A stretch of 64,000 nucleotides of DNA from Bacteroidota bacterium (GCA_947477885.1 CANJUD010000002.1:248001-312000), one strand, 5' to 3'. Positions 40,001 to 49,498 are shown, counted from the first letter of the stretch. A program made the numbers and translations. The notes: generated by a model not told the origin, from the sequence alone.

Positions 40001-42744
40001 ATGCTACACAAACTGGTAGTGGAAACAAATATCAGTGGGATGTGGATGGTGACGGAGTAATAGATGATACTTTATTTAATACATCATATACTTATACAAG
40101 TTTAGGTCAGCAAACAATTATGCTGATCGCTACCAATTGTGCAGGGACTGACACCGTTTACAAAACTATCAATATCAAAACTCCAACTGCCGCTCCTGTC
40201 GTTAATTTCCTGTCTGACCAAGACACAGTTTACCCCAACGATCCAATACAATTAACCGACCTTTCAACCAATGGCCCTACAAGTTGGTTCTGGGAATTTT
40301 CTCCAGCCAATCAAGTATTCTTTATTACGGGTGATGAGTTTTCTCAAAACCCTCAAATAGGTTTTCTCACTTCGGGTAATTATACAATTTGCCTAACGGC
40401 TACCAATGCAATTGGTACAAGTGTAAAAGTTTGTAAAACCAATTTGGTTATTGTGAAAGAACTTGCACAAATGTGTATATTCCCTTATGAAACGACAGTG
40501 GCAGCAGGTTCTCTCTTCGATTCAGGAGGACCCAATGCAAACTATAGTGACAATGAAAACTGTAATTATAAAATAGGCCCATGTAATAGTGAAATAGAAT
40601 TAAAATTCAACAAATTCAATTTATCAAATGGCGACTATATAAGAATATATGATGGCTCTGACAATACAGGAACACCTTTATATAGTGGTCTTGGATACAG
40701 CGGTAGCAATATACCTGGCCCTTTCAATGCTTACTCAGGAAATATGTATATAGAATTTACATCCAATGCACAGGGAAACTCAGCAGGATTTGCTGGCGAG
40801 TGGAACAGCAAACCTTTGCAAGCAGCAGTTGCCGATTTTATCGTTCCCGCTAAAGTATATAATAGTGGTATAACGCATTTTGTAAACTCAAGTAGTAATG
40901 GTACAACCTATGAGTGGGATTTTGATGGCAATGGCACTACAGATTCAACCACCACTGACGGTGATTGGAAATTTAACGCAACTGGAAATGTAGATGTAAC
41001 CTTAACAGTGACCAATTGTTTGGGAACAACTTTTATAACAAAAACTATAAGCGTAGTTGCACCAACTGCCAAGCCCGCAGCAGGTTTCACTGCCGACTTC
41101 ACCATTGCTGACACCATGCAAGTTATAACCCTGATGGATACAAGTACCAATGGTCCCAAAACTTGGAGTTGGGCTATCACACCATCAGCAACAGTGAACT
41201 TTCTAAACGGCAGCTCAGATTATAAAGCTATAATAAACTTTACTGATACCGGCGATTATAAAGTATGTTTAACGGTATCAAATAATTTTGGAAACGACAA
41301 TGTGTGTCGCACTGCATATATACATGTATCAGCAATATGCCGCCCCAATCCTACTATGATTAGTGGTGTTGGATTAAATAGAGTAGGCATTAATAGCATC
41401 ACAAAAACTACACCTTCAATTGTGGGATATACTGATTATACCATGAATGGTGTTTCATTCAAACTAGAAAGAAAAGCTAAAACTACTTATAGATTAGAAA
41501 AATTTGATATAGGTACCAATCAAAACTGGCGTGCATGGGTTGACTATGATCAGAATGGAGATTTTGATGTTACTAATGAGCGAGTGATTAATGATGCTCC
41601 TACAAGCAACCAAGTTGTATCTGGAAACTTTACTGTGCCTGCGGGTGCAAAAACTGGAATTACCAGAATGCGTGTTGCGGTAAGTTATAATAACAATCAA
41701 AACCAACCTTGTAATGTTTCATTTGGTGAAGTAGAAGATTATTTTGTTTTAATTACTGATGATAAAACCCCTCCAGTATTAACTTTAATAGGTAGCAATC
41801 CCGATACACTTGAGCAGGGACTAACCTATAATGACAAAGGTGCAACTGCTATAGATAATGTAGATGGAAATATTAGTGCCGATATAGTTTCAGCAAATAA
41901 TATAAATAACCAAGTAGTGGGAAGTTATATAGTAAAATATAATGTATCTGACTCAGCCGGGAACAAAGCACCTGAAGTGCAACGCACTGTATATGTATTA
42001 CCTGATAATACTGGCCCATCTATCTCACTATTAGGTGTGGATAGCCAATATGTAGAAGTGCATAACGCCTATATAGAAAAAGGTGCCACCGCTATTGATA
42101 GCATGGACGGAAATGTTACCAATACTATTATAGCAACAGGTGTAGTTGATACCAGTAAATTAGGATGGTATACTATTACCTATACCGCAACAGATAAGAG
42201 CAAAAATACCAATACACGCACACGTATGGTGCATGTTGGCGATACCACTCGCCCTGTTATAAAACTCATAGGTAAAGACAGTATATATATATTCCTCAAC
42301 GCAACCTTCACTGATCCTGGCGTAAAAATTACAGATAATTATGATGTAATTCCATTCTCTTCTATTGTTCGCACTGGCAATGTAAATAATACTGTGAAAG
42401 GATGGTATGCATTAGACTACGATGTGCAAGACAAACAGGGCAACAATGCATTAACAGTTACCCGCTGGATAAATGTAGATGCCAACGCCATCAATGTTCC
42501 TGCCGATAAATCATTCGAACTATATCCAAACCCAACTAATGACAAAATCAATATACAACTACAACAAAATAGCACTGCAGTGCGTTGGAATATATATGAT
42601 GCCACAGGCAAATTGATTGTAAATGGAAATCTTCGTGGTAGCACGCAAATTGATGCAGCTAATATGGCCAAAGGATTATATCATTTGCAATTGTTAGATG
42701 CCGATGGACGTACTTTGGGAAGCAAGCAATTTGTGAAAGAATAG
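37024..42744 (+). CDS. Giant secreted multidomain protein (GEVED, PKD, CUB-like, DUF5011/Ig-like repeats, T9SS sorting domain); ORF opens at 36973
   Basis: 'VRAWIDFNHNGILDP...GEVEDYTVVI' (GEVED), 'WHWDFGDGNLDTVNQNPSHTYASAGVYNVKL' (PKD), 'YVQVFDGVDDVSGKPL' (CUB-like), 'DKTPPVLTLIGSNPDTLEQGLTYNDKGATAIDNVDGNIS' (DUF5011), C-terminus 'YPNPTNDKINIQL...GLYHLQLLDADGRTLGSKQFVKE'. Confidence 0.9.
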   Translation: MRKFYALVCTLILLQTTNTQAQSYCTPSYTGYGWNNNKNVSTSFYTHIKNVTLADMNVSTAAPQNNPSSTYDDNTLETARVAKGASYPLSIFLGNGANPQIVAVWIDYNQNYTFETTERVYAAFDPMNSGNHIAGTNITIPVNAKTGATRMRVGTVFSNTNAAANIPDPCNNNDANTTTIKWSQHFQDFTVDVYPPSAQTYKSSDVAQINFDEVTQGSTDNQILKIIVDNNPGGTLSPLTAGNFNFSTLGTSNPAEIAKAKLYYTGNNANFGITNQVGSAVSSPSGSFSINANQALKQGQNYFWLVYDISNTALLGSLVDARCYAIEINSIKRIPTNVNPAGNRRVGYCVSRGNQTNFIGIYSVQMGSISNSTYFQQTSGYVDYTYLSDTVDRGNAQSIGVVCGNGVNATRVRAWIDFNHNGILDPTTEKVLDTFNFTTNQTQGSYVLLQQNFKVPSNAVCGPTRLRVSTQSYPVTAQGPCTNPIQIGEVEDYTVVIRESGQPVSEFKAGASCLGSQTDFYDGSYTFGNYNINSWHWDFGDGNLDTVNQNPSHTYASAGVYNVKLTTNTNLPGTPSVITHAVTVEKPQADFITDLNVYQVPITFNDVTSGGVVVFWNWDFGDPQSGAFNKSIQPQPTHTFDTAGTYNVRLIVITQGGCIDTIVKTITILQKQQPISDFTANTFNPYVYESVSLLDQSVNQPDQWKWTFSPSKISFKNSTNDTTQNPTVSFDSVCTYTVFLEAKNIAGSNTSSKQFIVKNYTTPKVGFYATPLTVKVGQQVSFIDTSLNDPTNWAWDFGDTISGANNTSNIQFAFHSFANAGKYKITLLVKNPAGKDSIAKSQYVNVTNQFNMCDNTAVVSTAYKGFIYDSGGPVTNYNDGSNCGFLIQPNCAGKIVISFTALDMQANDYVQVFDGVDDVSGKPLHPGLGFTGTNSPGSLTANSGSIYIKEITDGNNNSAGFAASWTAFANQKPKAKINADSVAYINSPYNIRNATQTGSGNKYQWDVDGDGVIDDTLFNTSYTYTSLGQQTIMLIATNCAGTDTVYKTINIKTPTAAPVVNFLSDQDTVYPNDPIQLTDLSTNGPTSWFWEFSPANQVFFITGDEFSQNPQIGFLTSGNYTICLTATNAIGTSVKVCKTNLVIVKELAQMCIFPYETTVAAGSLFDSGGPNANYSDNENCNYKIGPCNSEIELKFNKFNLSNGDYIRIYDGSDNTGTPLYSGLGYSGSNIPGPFNAYSGNMYIEFTSNAQGNSAGFAGEWNSKPLQAAVADFIVPAKVYNSGITHFVNSSSNGTTYEWDFDGNGTTDSTTTDGDWKFNATGNVDVTLTVTNCLGTTFITKTISVVAPTAKPAAGFTADFTIADTMQVITLMDTSTNGPKTWSWAITPSATVNFLNGSSDYKAIINFTDTGDYKVCLTVSNNFGNDNVCRTAYIHVSAICRPNPTMISGVGLNRVGINSITKTTPSIVGYTDYTMNGVSFKLERKAKTTYRLEKFDIGTNQNWRAWVDYDQNGDFDVTNERVINDAPTSNQVVSGNFTVPAGAKTGITRMRVAVSYNNNQNQPCNVSFGEVEDYFVLITDDKTPPVLTLIGSNPDTLEQGLTYNDKGATAIDNVDGNISADIVSANNINNQVVGSYIVKYNVSDSAGNKAPEVQRTVYVLPDNTGPSISLLGVDSQYVEVHNAYIEKGATAIDSMDGNVTNTIIATGVVDTSKLGWYTITYTATDKSKNTNTRTRMVHVGDTTRPVIKLIGKDSIYIFLNATFTDPGVKITDNYDVIPFSSIVRTGNVNNTVKGWYALDYDVQDKQGNNALTVTRWINVDANAINVPADKSFELYPNPTNDKINIQLQQNSTAVRWNIYDATGKLIVNGNLRGSTQIDAANMAKGLYHLQLLDADGRTLGSKQFVKE

Positions 42745-42756
42745 TTATTAAAGATT

Positions 42757-42778
42757 CCCTTCGGCTTCGCTCAGGGTA
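42757..42778. repeat. Dispersed CCCTTCGGCTTCGCTCAGGGTA repeat copy
   Basis: Same family as copies at 29778, 27870, 10839, 61537; 12 nt after a stop codon. Confidence 0.7.
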
Positions 42779-42817
42779 AAAATGATTAATTGTTAATGAC
42801 AAACTAGTATGATATTT

Positions 42818-42850
42818 AATCCCACGTTATAATAAAGCGTGGGATTTTTT
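42818..42850 (+). terminator. Rho-independent terminator
   Basis: AATCCCACG-ttataataaag-CGTGGGATT followed by T tract. Confidence 0.75.
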
Positions 42851-42916
42851 TTATACCCGTTGCAACCAAAAGTAGAAATTAAAGCATCTTACATAAAAAA
42901 ACATAAAAAATACAAA

Positions 42917-43861
42917 ATGAAATTATTGAAATTATTTACTTTTTTTTGCATTACACTACTAATTGTTACTTGCAAAAAAGATGTGCAAATTAATTATGCA
43001 TTAACACCAAATTTATTTTCTTCTGTTGATGATTTCTTTGCCAAAAATGCACCACCTATGCAAATCTATATTATTAATGGCAGCACGGGAGGCAGCTTCA
43101 CTACAACCCAAGGCACAATTGTAACAATTCCATCCAATGCGTTCGTTGCACCGAACAACACAATTGTAACAGGCAACCTTAAAATATTCTTTAAAGATAT
43201 ATATAAGAAGAGTGACATGTTTCTAAGCAACAAACCTGCAACTACTATTAATGGTGCCCCACTAAAATCTGCTGGAGAGTTCTATATAAAAGTAACATAC
43301 CAAGACACCAGTGTTGAAATAGCAAATGGTAAAAAAATTACAATTTCGCAACCCGCTAGTCTCACAGGTGGACTTGACAGCAAAAACAAAATGACACCAT
43401 TTAAAATGTTAAACAATGCTGATTCAAATGAATGGATTGCAACTTCAACTGACACTGTTGAATATTTGGCCGATAAATATATGTATAACTTATATAGTTT
43501 TAGCCACCCTGCTTCTGAGGGCAGCTGGTGCAATAGTGATAATTCCTCATTTTTCTCAGCCTATAAACAAACGCTTTTAACACTTTCTCCTACAGATATA
43601 AAAGCAGATTACAATACGCAAGTATTTTTAGTTTTTAAAAACATAAGTTGCATGGTGCACGTATATTATTCTAGTAATACTTTCCCTTATAATTATGCCC
43701 CCGAAGGATTAGAATGCACGCTCGTGGCTTGTGGCGTAAAAGATGGGAAACTTTATTCTTCGTTTGTACCTATTACAATTAGCACAAATAAAACTGTCAA
43801 TTTTTCATTGAAAGAATCAACAAGTAGTGAATTCATTAATCACTTACAAACTTTAAATTAG
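42917..43861 (+). CDS. Putative lipoprotein (hypothetical); ORF opens at 42839
   Basis: MKLLKLFTFFCITLLIVTCKKD lipoprotein signal with lipobox cysteine. Confidence 0.6.
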   Translation: MKLLKLFTFFCITLLIVTCKKDVQINYALTPNLFSSVDDFFAKNAPPMQIYIINGSTGGSFTTTQGTIVTIPSNAFVAPNNTIVTGNLKIFFKDIYKKSDMFLSNKPATTINGAPLKSAGEFYIKVTYQDTSVEIANGKKITISQPASLTGGLDSKNKMTPFKMLNNADSNEWIATSTDTVEYLADKYMYNLYSFSHPASEGSWCNSDNSSFFSAYKQTLLTLSPTDIKADYNTQVFLVFKNISCMVHVYYSSNTFPYNYAPEGLECTLVACGVKDGKLYSSFVPITISTNKTVNFSLKESTSSEFINHLQTLN

Positions 43862-43998
43862 TAAATAAGTGGACGAATACCTCGAAACATATAGAACCTT
43901 TCACCACGACCACCTAGTATTTAATAAGACTGCATCTAACTTCACAATTTTCAACTTTGGTCATCCTACTTCCAATTAACCAACTAACGACTACCCCA

Positions 43999-44436
43999 AT
44001 GACCAACAAAATCAACGCCCCCGAGCGGTCCTACTTATATATAAACATCTCGCAACTTCCCTTAAGTGGCAATGGATTACATACCGCAATCAATATATAT
44101 AAAGATGAATATATAGCGATGTTCAAAGGAGAAATATTAACTACACTCCAAGCAAAATTGAGAGCAAACAATAACAAAGATCAGTATTTCATCACCATGC
44201 TCGATGGCAGTATTATGGATTCGATGAAACGAAATTGTTTTGCCAAATATGCCAATGATGTGAAAGGTTCTGCAAACACGCTATTTACAAACAATGCCAA
44301 AATAGGATTGGATGACGAGGAAAATGTTTGCCTAATTGCTACACGCTATATAAAAATCGGTGAAGAGATTTTTTGCAGCTATGGTATTAGATATTGGGAG
44401 AAACACGCAGCAGTGGTGTCAGGTGTTTCCAGCTGA
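43999..44436 (+). CDS. Small SET-domain protein (putative protein-lysine methyltransferase); ORF opens at 43957
   Basis: 'GLHTAINIYKDEYIAMFKGEILT', 'KRNCFAKYANDVKGSANTLFTNNAKIGLDDEENVCLIATRYIKIGEEIFCSYGIRYWEK' resembles SET core (NxxxNxx...GEEIxxxYG). Confidence 0.75.
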   Translation: MTNKINAPERSYLYINISQLPLSGNGLHTAINIYKDEYIAMFKGEILTTLQAKLRANNNKDQYFITMLDGSIMDSMKRNCFAKYANDVKGSANTLFTNNAKIGLDDEENVCLIATRYIKIGEEIFCSYGIRYWEKHAAVVSGVSS

Positions 44437-44447
44437 CACCACTGCAA

Positions 44448-44829
44448 TCAATCCATTTCATTAGTCAAAATCTCCTTATATAATAGTTGATTTGAATAGG
44501 AAGTGATTTTGATATTGCGTTGCACAAAATCACCTGCCCCATCGCTATCTTTAGCAGATACCGTGGGCACGCCCAACCTACATCATCTCCATCCCTGTCC
44601 TTCCAATTCCTTTTATCTGTGCCCCAATAGAATACCCTTTAAACCAATGCACCACCGGCATCTTATCGGTTAAAATAGTTTCATTGCGGAGATTGTAAGC
44701 ATGCAGCACACGGTTTATTTCCCTGGGATTGGCATAACCATAATGATAGCCGACCGTAAAACCCTTTTGCCCCATTGCCTGCCCCACAAAAAATGCAAAG
44801 AGTAAAGAGAGGAGTGTTTTATTTAACAT
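44448..44829 (-). pseudogene. Possible disrupted or truncated secreted protein gene
   Basis: Short ORF 'MLNKTLLSLLFAFFVGQAMGQKGFTVGYHYGYANPREINR...IGAQIKGIGRTGMEMM*'; the adjacent frame continues '...RLGVPTVSAKDSDGAGDFVQRNIKITSYSNQLLYKEILTNEMD*'. Confidence 0.35.
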
Positions 44830-45028
44830 GCTGCAAATAAATACCAAATTCGCCAATATCTATATACCCTGATGAGTGTATTTTTAGACCCTGCCTTTGG
44901 TTCGGTCTTTTGACCAACCAACACGGAGGCAGCATTGATTACTAACTTTACTGTCTGAGCGAAGTCGAAGGCACTGTTTACTGACTACTAATTACTGACT
45001 ACTGTTTGCCAACTACTATATTTGCACC

Positions 45029-47518
45029 TTGCACTGCACCCTACACGAAATAGCAACCATCACTAATGCCTCTCTGCCCAATGGCGGCAGCGACTTATTT
45101 GTTAAAAGTATTATAACCGATAGCCGCACTAGTCCCATTCATCCCCATGCATTATTTATAGCATTAGTAGGCGAACGAAACAATGGGCACGATTATTTGC
45201 AGCAGGCTTATGCCAATGGATGTCGATTTTTTATGGTGAGTCAAGAAATTGACCACACACTTTTTCCCGAAGCAAGTATTATACTAACACATGATACTTT
45301 AATTGCCCTACAAACCTTAGCTGCTTTTCACCGCAGGCAAATGTATATGCCCGTGATAGGAATAACAGGGAGCAATGGCAAAACGGTGGTGAAAGAATGG
45401 CTATATCATTTGCTCAATAAAGACTTTAATATATATCGTTCGCCACGCAGTTATAATTCTCAAATTGGTGTTCCACTATCTGTATTGGGAATTGAAAAAG
45501 AGCACGGACTTGCTATAATAGAAGCCGGTATTTCTCAGCCAGGTGAAATGCAAAAACTGCAACATATTATAAAACCCGATATGGTGGTGTTCACACATTT
45601 GGGCACTGCTCACGATGCAGGTTTTGAAACACATTTGCAGAAAGCCAATGAAAAACTCATATTGGCGGAAGGTGCTGATTGCCTGGTAACACCTGTTGAC
45701 AATGTTCAATTAAAAGAAGCATTGGAAACCTTCAAACAAAAACAATTTATTAAAATAATTGGCTGGGGTTATAATACTCCTGCATCTGTTAATATAACGA
45801 AAGTAGAAAAAAGTATTATAGGAAGTTCCATCACGTTTATATATAAATCATCAGAATTAAAATTCGAAATTCCTTTTACGGATGATGCATCCATTGCAAA
45901 TGCTATTACTTGCCTTTGTTGTTTGCTTGCATTGGAAAGATTGGATGAAGAACATATACAAAGATTCACCACATTGCAACCGGTAGAGATGCGTTTGCAA
46001 ATGCTGCATGGCGTAAATAATTGTATTATAATAAACGATAGTTACAATGCCGATATAGAATCGCTGCAAGTAGCTTTGGATTACTTGGAAAGACAGAATC
46101 CCCGACTCTCAAAAACTCTTATATTAAGCGACCTCCAACAAAGTGGTTTGCCTGCAAATGATTTATATAATATTATAGCAAATCTTGTCAAAAGACATCA
46201 TATAGATAAACTCATCGGCATCGGACCTGATATGAATAAACATATAGATTTGTTTGTCCCGATAGCTATCGGGAGCGAAAGAGAATTCTATATAGATACT
46301 ACAAGTTTTATATCAAAACTAAACACCTCCAAATGGAGCGACCAAGCCATACTCATTAAAGGCTCACGCATATTTGGTTTCGAACAAATAAGCAAAGCAC
46401 TAGAGAAAAAAACACACCAAACCCGGTTAGAAATTAATCTGGAAAATGTAGCACATAACCTCTATACTATTATGGCCATGCAACCGCCCAATACCAAAGT
46501 AATGGCCATGGTAAAAGCTTTCGGCTATGGAAGTGGCGGACACGAACTTGCCAAAATGCTGCAACACCAAAAAGTAGATTATATGGCCGTGGCCTATGCC
46601 GATGAAGGTGTGGAGCTTCGCAAAGCGGGAATCAAAACACCTATTATGGTAATGAGTCCTGAGCCCAATAGTTATCGTTTATTGGTGGATTATAATTTGG
46701 AACCAGAAGTATATAGTCCCGAGGAATTGGAAACATATATAAATTTTTTAGCCGATAATCATTGTAATACTTGGCCACCGGTTCATTTGGAATTGGACAC
46801 TGGAATGCACCGCTTAGGTTTTCAAGCAAAAGAAATAGAAGTATTATATAAAAGACTCAATGAATTACCCAAACTCAAAATAGCATCTGTATTTACCCAC
46901 TTGGCTGCGGCAGATGAAAATGAATTTGATGAATTTACAAAAACTCAATTAGATATATTTGAGCAGATGGCTTCTCAAATTCAAAATACTATATCATATC
47001 CTATCATGCGTCACGCCAGTAATACTGCTGGAAGTATTCGTTTCAATCCAAACAGACCGTATGATATGGTTCGCCTCGGTATTGGATTATATGGTATCGA
47101 CCCGACAAACAATATACAAAGCAAACTGCAACCCGTTAGCCGTTTGGTATCTGTTATACTACAAACCAAACATATAAAACAAGGCGACACCATCGGCTAT
47201 GGCCGCCACACCACTGCCGATAAAGATATGCAAATAGGTATTATAGCCATAGGCTATGCCGATGGACTGAATAGACTCCTAAGCAACCGTAACGGGAAAC
47301 TATATATAAACAAACAACCCGTCGACATCGTAGGGAATGTGTGCATGGACATGTGCATGGTCGACCTCACCAATATAGAAGCCAAAGCCGGCGGTGAGAT
47401 TATTATATTTGAAACTGCCGAGCAATTAAATGCAATGGCTGTTGCTTGCCAAACAATTCCCTATGAAATACTCACACACATTTCGCAGCGGGTGAATCGG
47501 GTTTATGTGTTTGATTAA
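45029..47518 (+). CDS. murF-alr: Bifunctional UDP-N-acetylmuramoyl-tripeptide:D-alanyl-D-alanine ligase / alanine racemase
   Basis: MurF motif 'VIGITGSNGKTVVKEWLYHLL' and Alr motifs 'KVMAMVKAFGYGSGGHELA', 'ELDTGMHRLGF', 'IGYADGLNR', 'GNVCMDMCMVDLT'. Confidence 0.95.
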   Translation: MHCTLHEIATITNASLPNGGSDLFVKSIITDSRTSPIHPHALFIALVGERNNGHDYLQQAYANGCRFFMVSQEIDHTLFPEASIILTHDTLIALQTLAAFHRRQMYMPVIGITGSNGKTVVKEWLYHLLNKDFNIYRSPRSYNSQIGVPLSVLGIEKEHGLAIIEAGISQPGEMQKLQHIIKPDMVVFTHLGTAHDAGFETHLQKANEKLILAEGADCLVTPVDNVQLKEALETFKQKQFIKIIGWGYNTPASVNITKVEKSIIGSSITFIYKSSELKFEIPFTDDASIANAITCLCCLLALERLDEEHIQRFTTLQPVEMRLQMLHGVNNCIIINDSYNADIESLQVALDYLERQNPRLSKTLILSDLQQSGLPANDLYNIIANLVKRHHIDKLIGIGPDMNKHIDLFVPIAIGSEREFYIDTTSFISKLNTSKWSDQAILIKGSRIFGFEQISKALEKKTHQTRLEINLENVAHNLYTIMAMQPPNTKVMAMVKAFGYGSGGHELAKMLQHQKVDYMAVAYADEGVELRKAGIKTPIMVMSPEPNSYRLLVDYNLEPEVYSPEELETYINFLADNHCNTWPPVHLELDTGMHRLGFQAKEIEVLYKRLNELPKLKIASVFTHLAAADENEFDEFTKTQLDIFEQMASQIQNTISYPIMRHASNTAGSIRFNPNRPYDMVRLGIGLYGIDPTNNIQSKLQPVSRLVSVILQTKHIKQGDTIGYGRHTTADKDMQIGIIAIGYADGLNRLLSNRNGKLYINKQPVDIVGNVCMDMCMVDLTNIEAKAGGEIIIFETAEQLNAMAVACQTIPYEILTHISQRVNRVYVFD

Positions 47519-47539
47519 TTAAATTATGTTCATGTCTTT

Positions 47540-47560
47540 ACCCAGAGCGCAGTCGAAGGG
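47540..47560. repeat. Dispersed ACCCAGAGCGCAGTCGAAGGG repeat copy
   Basis: Reverse orientation copy of CCCTTCGACTnCGCTCAGGGT family, 21 nt after the murF-alr stop. Confidence 0.65.
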
Positions 47561-47604
47561 TTAGTCCATGGTTCGTGTCCCCACCAACCATCATGTTACT
47601 CGGG

Positions 47605-48282
47605 TTATTTCTTAGTGGTTTTACCAGTTGTTTTCTCATTAGCTAATTTGTTGAACTCAATGATATATTCTTTGTAAAGGTTGCCAAGTTTGTTGATTTG
47701 CAAGGTGCGTTCAGCGGCCATCATTTCTGCAGATGCGTTTGGGTTTGATCTGAAATCTCTTTTTGCATATGATTGTGCGATGGCTTTCGATGCAGCTTCT
47801 TGGCTAAGACCGTTGGTGTTTTCTAACATTTCCACTTGGCTGTGAAGGCTATTTGCTGTTAAGAAAGAACGGAACTGATTATATAATGATACCGAATCAA
47901 GTTTCATTTCAACTGTGTACTCAAGGTCTTGGTCGTAGCTAACCATAATGATAGCAGGAACGCTAAGTACGTTGTATTTTTTTGCGATGTCTTTACCTTC
48001 TTTGGTGGTAACGTTTGCTTCCATGCAAACAAAGTTTTTGTCAGCAAATTTTGCGAAGTTTTGTTTGGCAACTATCTGACGGGTAAAGGTGCGGCTGCTG
48101 ATGCATTTGGTAGAGTGTATATAAATCATCATTGGTTTGCGTTCTTGTTTGGCAAAGCCTTTAGCCATTTCTACATTCGCTTTTACCATGAAACGAAGTG
48201 GATCGTTTGAACCGAATGAGTTAGTAGCAATAACGAAGCTTAAAACTAAAGTAGCGATGGTGATTGTGATGATGTTTTTCAT
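47605..48282 (-). CDS. Thioredoxin-like fold secreted/periplasmic protein
   Basis: Signal peptide; 'KPMMIYIHSTKCISSRTFTRQIVAKQNFAKFADKNFVCMEANVTTKEGKDIAKKYNVLSVPAIIMVS' thioredoxin-like; CxxC-equivalent reads STKCISS. Confidence 0.75.
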   Translation of the reverse strand: MKNIITITIATLVLSFVIATNSFGSNDPLRFMVKANVEMAKGFAKQERKPMMIYIHSTKCISSRTFTRQIVAKQNFAKFADKNFVCMEANVTTKEGKDIAKKYNVLSVPAIIMVSYDQDLEYTVEMKLDSVSLYNQFRSFLTANSLHSQVEMLENTNGLSQEAASKAIAQSYAKRDFRSNPNASAEMMAAERTLQINKLGNLYKEYIIEFNKLANEKTTGKTTKK

Positions 48283-48540
48283 GGTAGTAATTATTTAAAT
48301 TTTGTTGCTCTTTTTATATTCACAAAATTGCGGCAATCGCCACCCGTGATAAATTAAATGAAACAGGTTTTCTTACATACAATTTCACCCTATACAAAAG
48401 CAGGTGTGAATAACCTTTCTTTTGTTTACAAGGAACAACAAACTATGGGCCATCCAAAGGACACTTATATTACACATTGAAAGGTGGAAGTAAGGGAGAG
48501 AATGGGTGCAAGAATTAAGAAAATAGCAGCCAATAACAAC

Positions 48541-48580
48541 AAAAAAGCAGCGTGCCTTTTTGGGATACGCTGCTTTTTTG
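48541..48580. terminator. Strong bidirectional-type terminator hairpin
   Basis: AAAAAAGCAGCGT-gcctttttgggat-ACGCTGCTTTTTT. Confidence 0.8.
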
Positions 48581-48613
48581 GGATTGCTAACTACGTTTGT
48601 TATGGGGTACGTA

Positions 48614-49069
48614 TTATGGTAAAACACCATGTGCATCCGCAGTTGAAGGCCACTTGCTACTTGCCACAAAAATTGCAGCCCCATTATTCACTGTCACAAA
48701 TACGTTTAAACTATTATTATGACCTGCTGGTGCTGGACCAGGTGGGGTACATTTTACAGAAACGTAATCTCCTTCCTTTGCATCAAACGATAATGACTGC
48801 CAATCTAAAAAATTGGATGCTGTCGTAACAGTTTGAGAATAGGTATTACCCGCTATTACATAATAAAATTTATATTGCGACGAGTCTTCTACAATGCCAG
48901 TTGCTTTATATGTAACAGTATAACTCTTTTTCAACTTGCAAGAACCGTCGTCTTTTTTGGCTGCTGGATTGTAGTTTGTGGCATTTTTATCAGTACAGCC
49001 TTCTTTTTTAGCACAACCTGAAATAAATGAGGCCAAAACTGCCAATATAATAAATAATAGCTTTTTCAT
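48614..49069 (-). CDS. Lipoprotein with GCTDxxAxNYNPxAxxDDGSC motif
   Basis: Lipobox 'LASFISGCAKKE' and 'GCTDKNATNYNPAAKKDDGSC'. Confidence 0.65.
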   Translation of the reverse strand: MKKLLFIILAVLASFISGCAKKEGCTDKNATNYNPAAKKDDGSCKLKKSYTVTYKATGIVEDSSQYKFYYVIAGNTYSQTVTTASNFLDWQSLSFDAKEGDYVSVKCTPPGPAPAGHNNSLNVFVTVNNGAAIFVASSKWPSTADAHGVLP

Positions 49070-49343
49070 TTTTATATTTTAATTAGTTAATATTTTTTGC
49101 CCCAGGCAAGCTTAATTGCCCCAGGCAGCCCCACGAAAGAAGTATGCCAGCCCACTTAACAGGCCAGTAATAATTGTTTTTGCTTTTGGTGATAAAGGAG
49201 TACAGCCAATATGCTGAGCCGGCAGTTAGCTTGCCGTAACAAAAAGTGGGCATACCGCAAGGTGCTTCCCTGAGACAGAATAGTATTGATTACCAATAAA
49301 TGAAGTGGTTCTTGTACTATAACCCTGGAAACACTTGTGGGAG

Positions 49344-49374
<31 letters not shown>

Positions 49375-49498
49375 GCGAGGGCTAGTGGTTTAGTACGCAT
49401 AAATACGGGTGCGATATAAGAGTGAAGTTTGGAATTGCAAATTTATTTTTCGGTTTGCTAGTGGGTTTCTAACCTAGCTGCACAAAGACGGGCACAAA

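Noticed and set aside
48385-48828. ORFs around the terminator at 48541 (99 aa minus, 114 aa plus)
   Set aside because: They span an intrinsic terminator and overlap the better-supported lipoprotein gene antisense.
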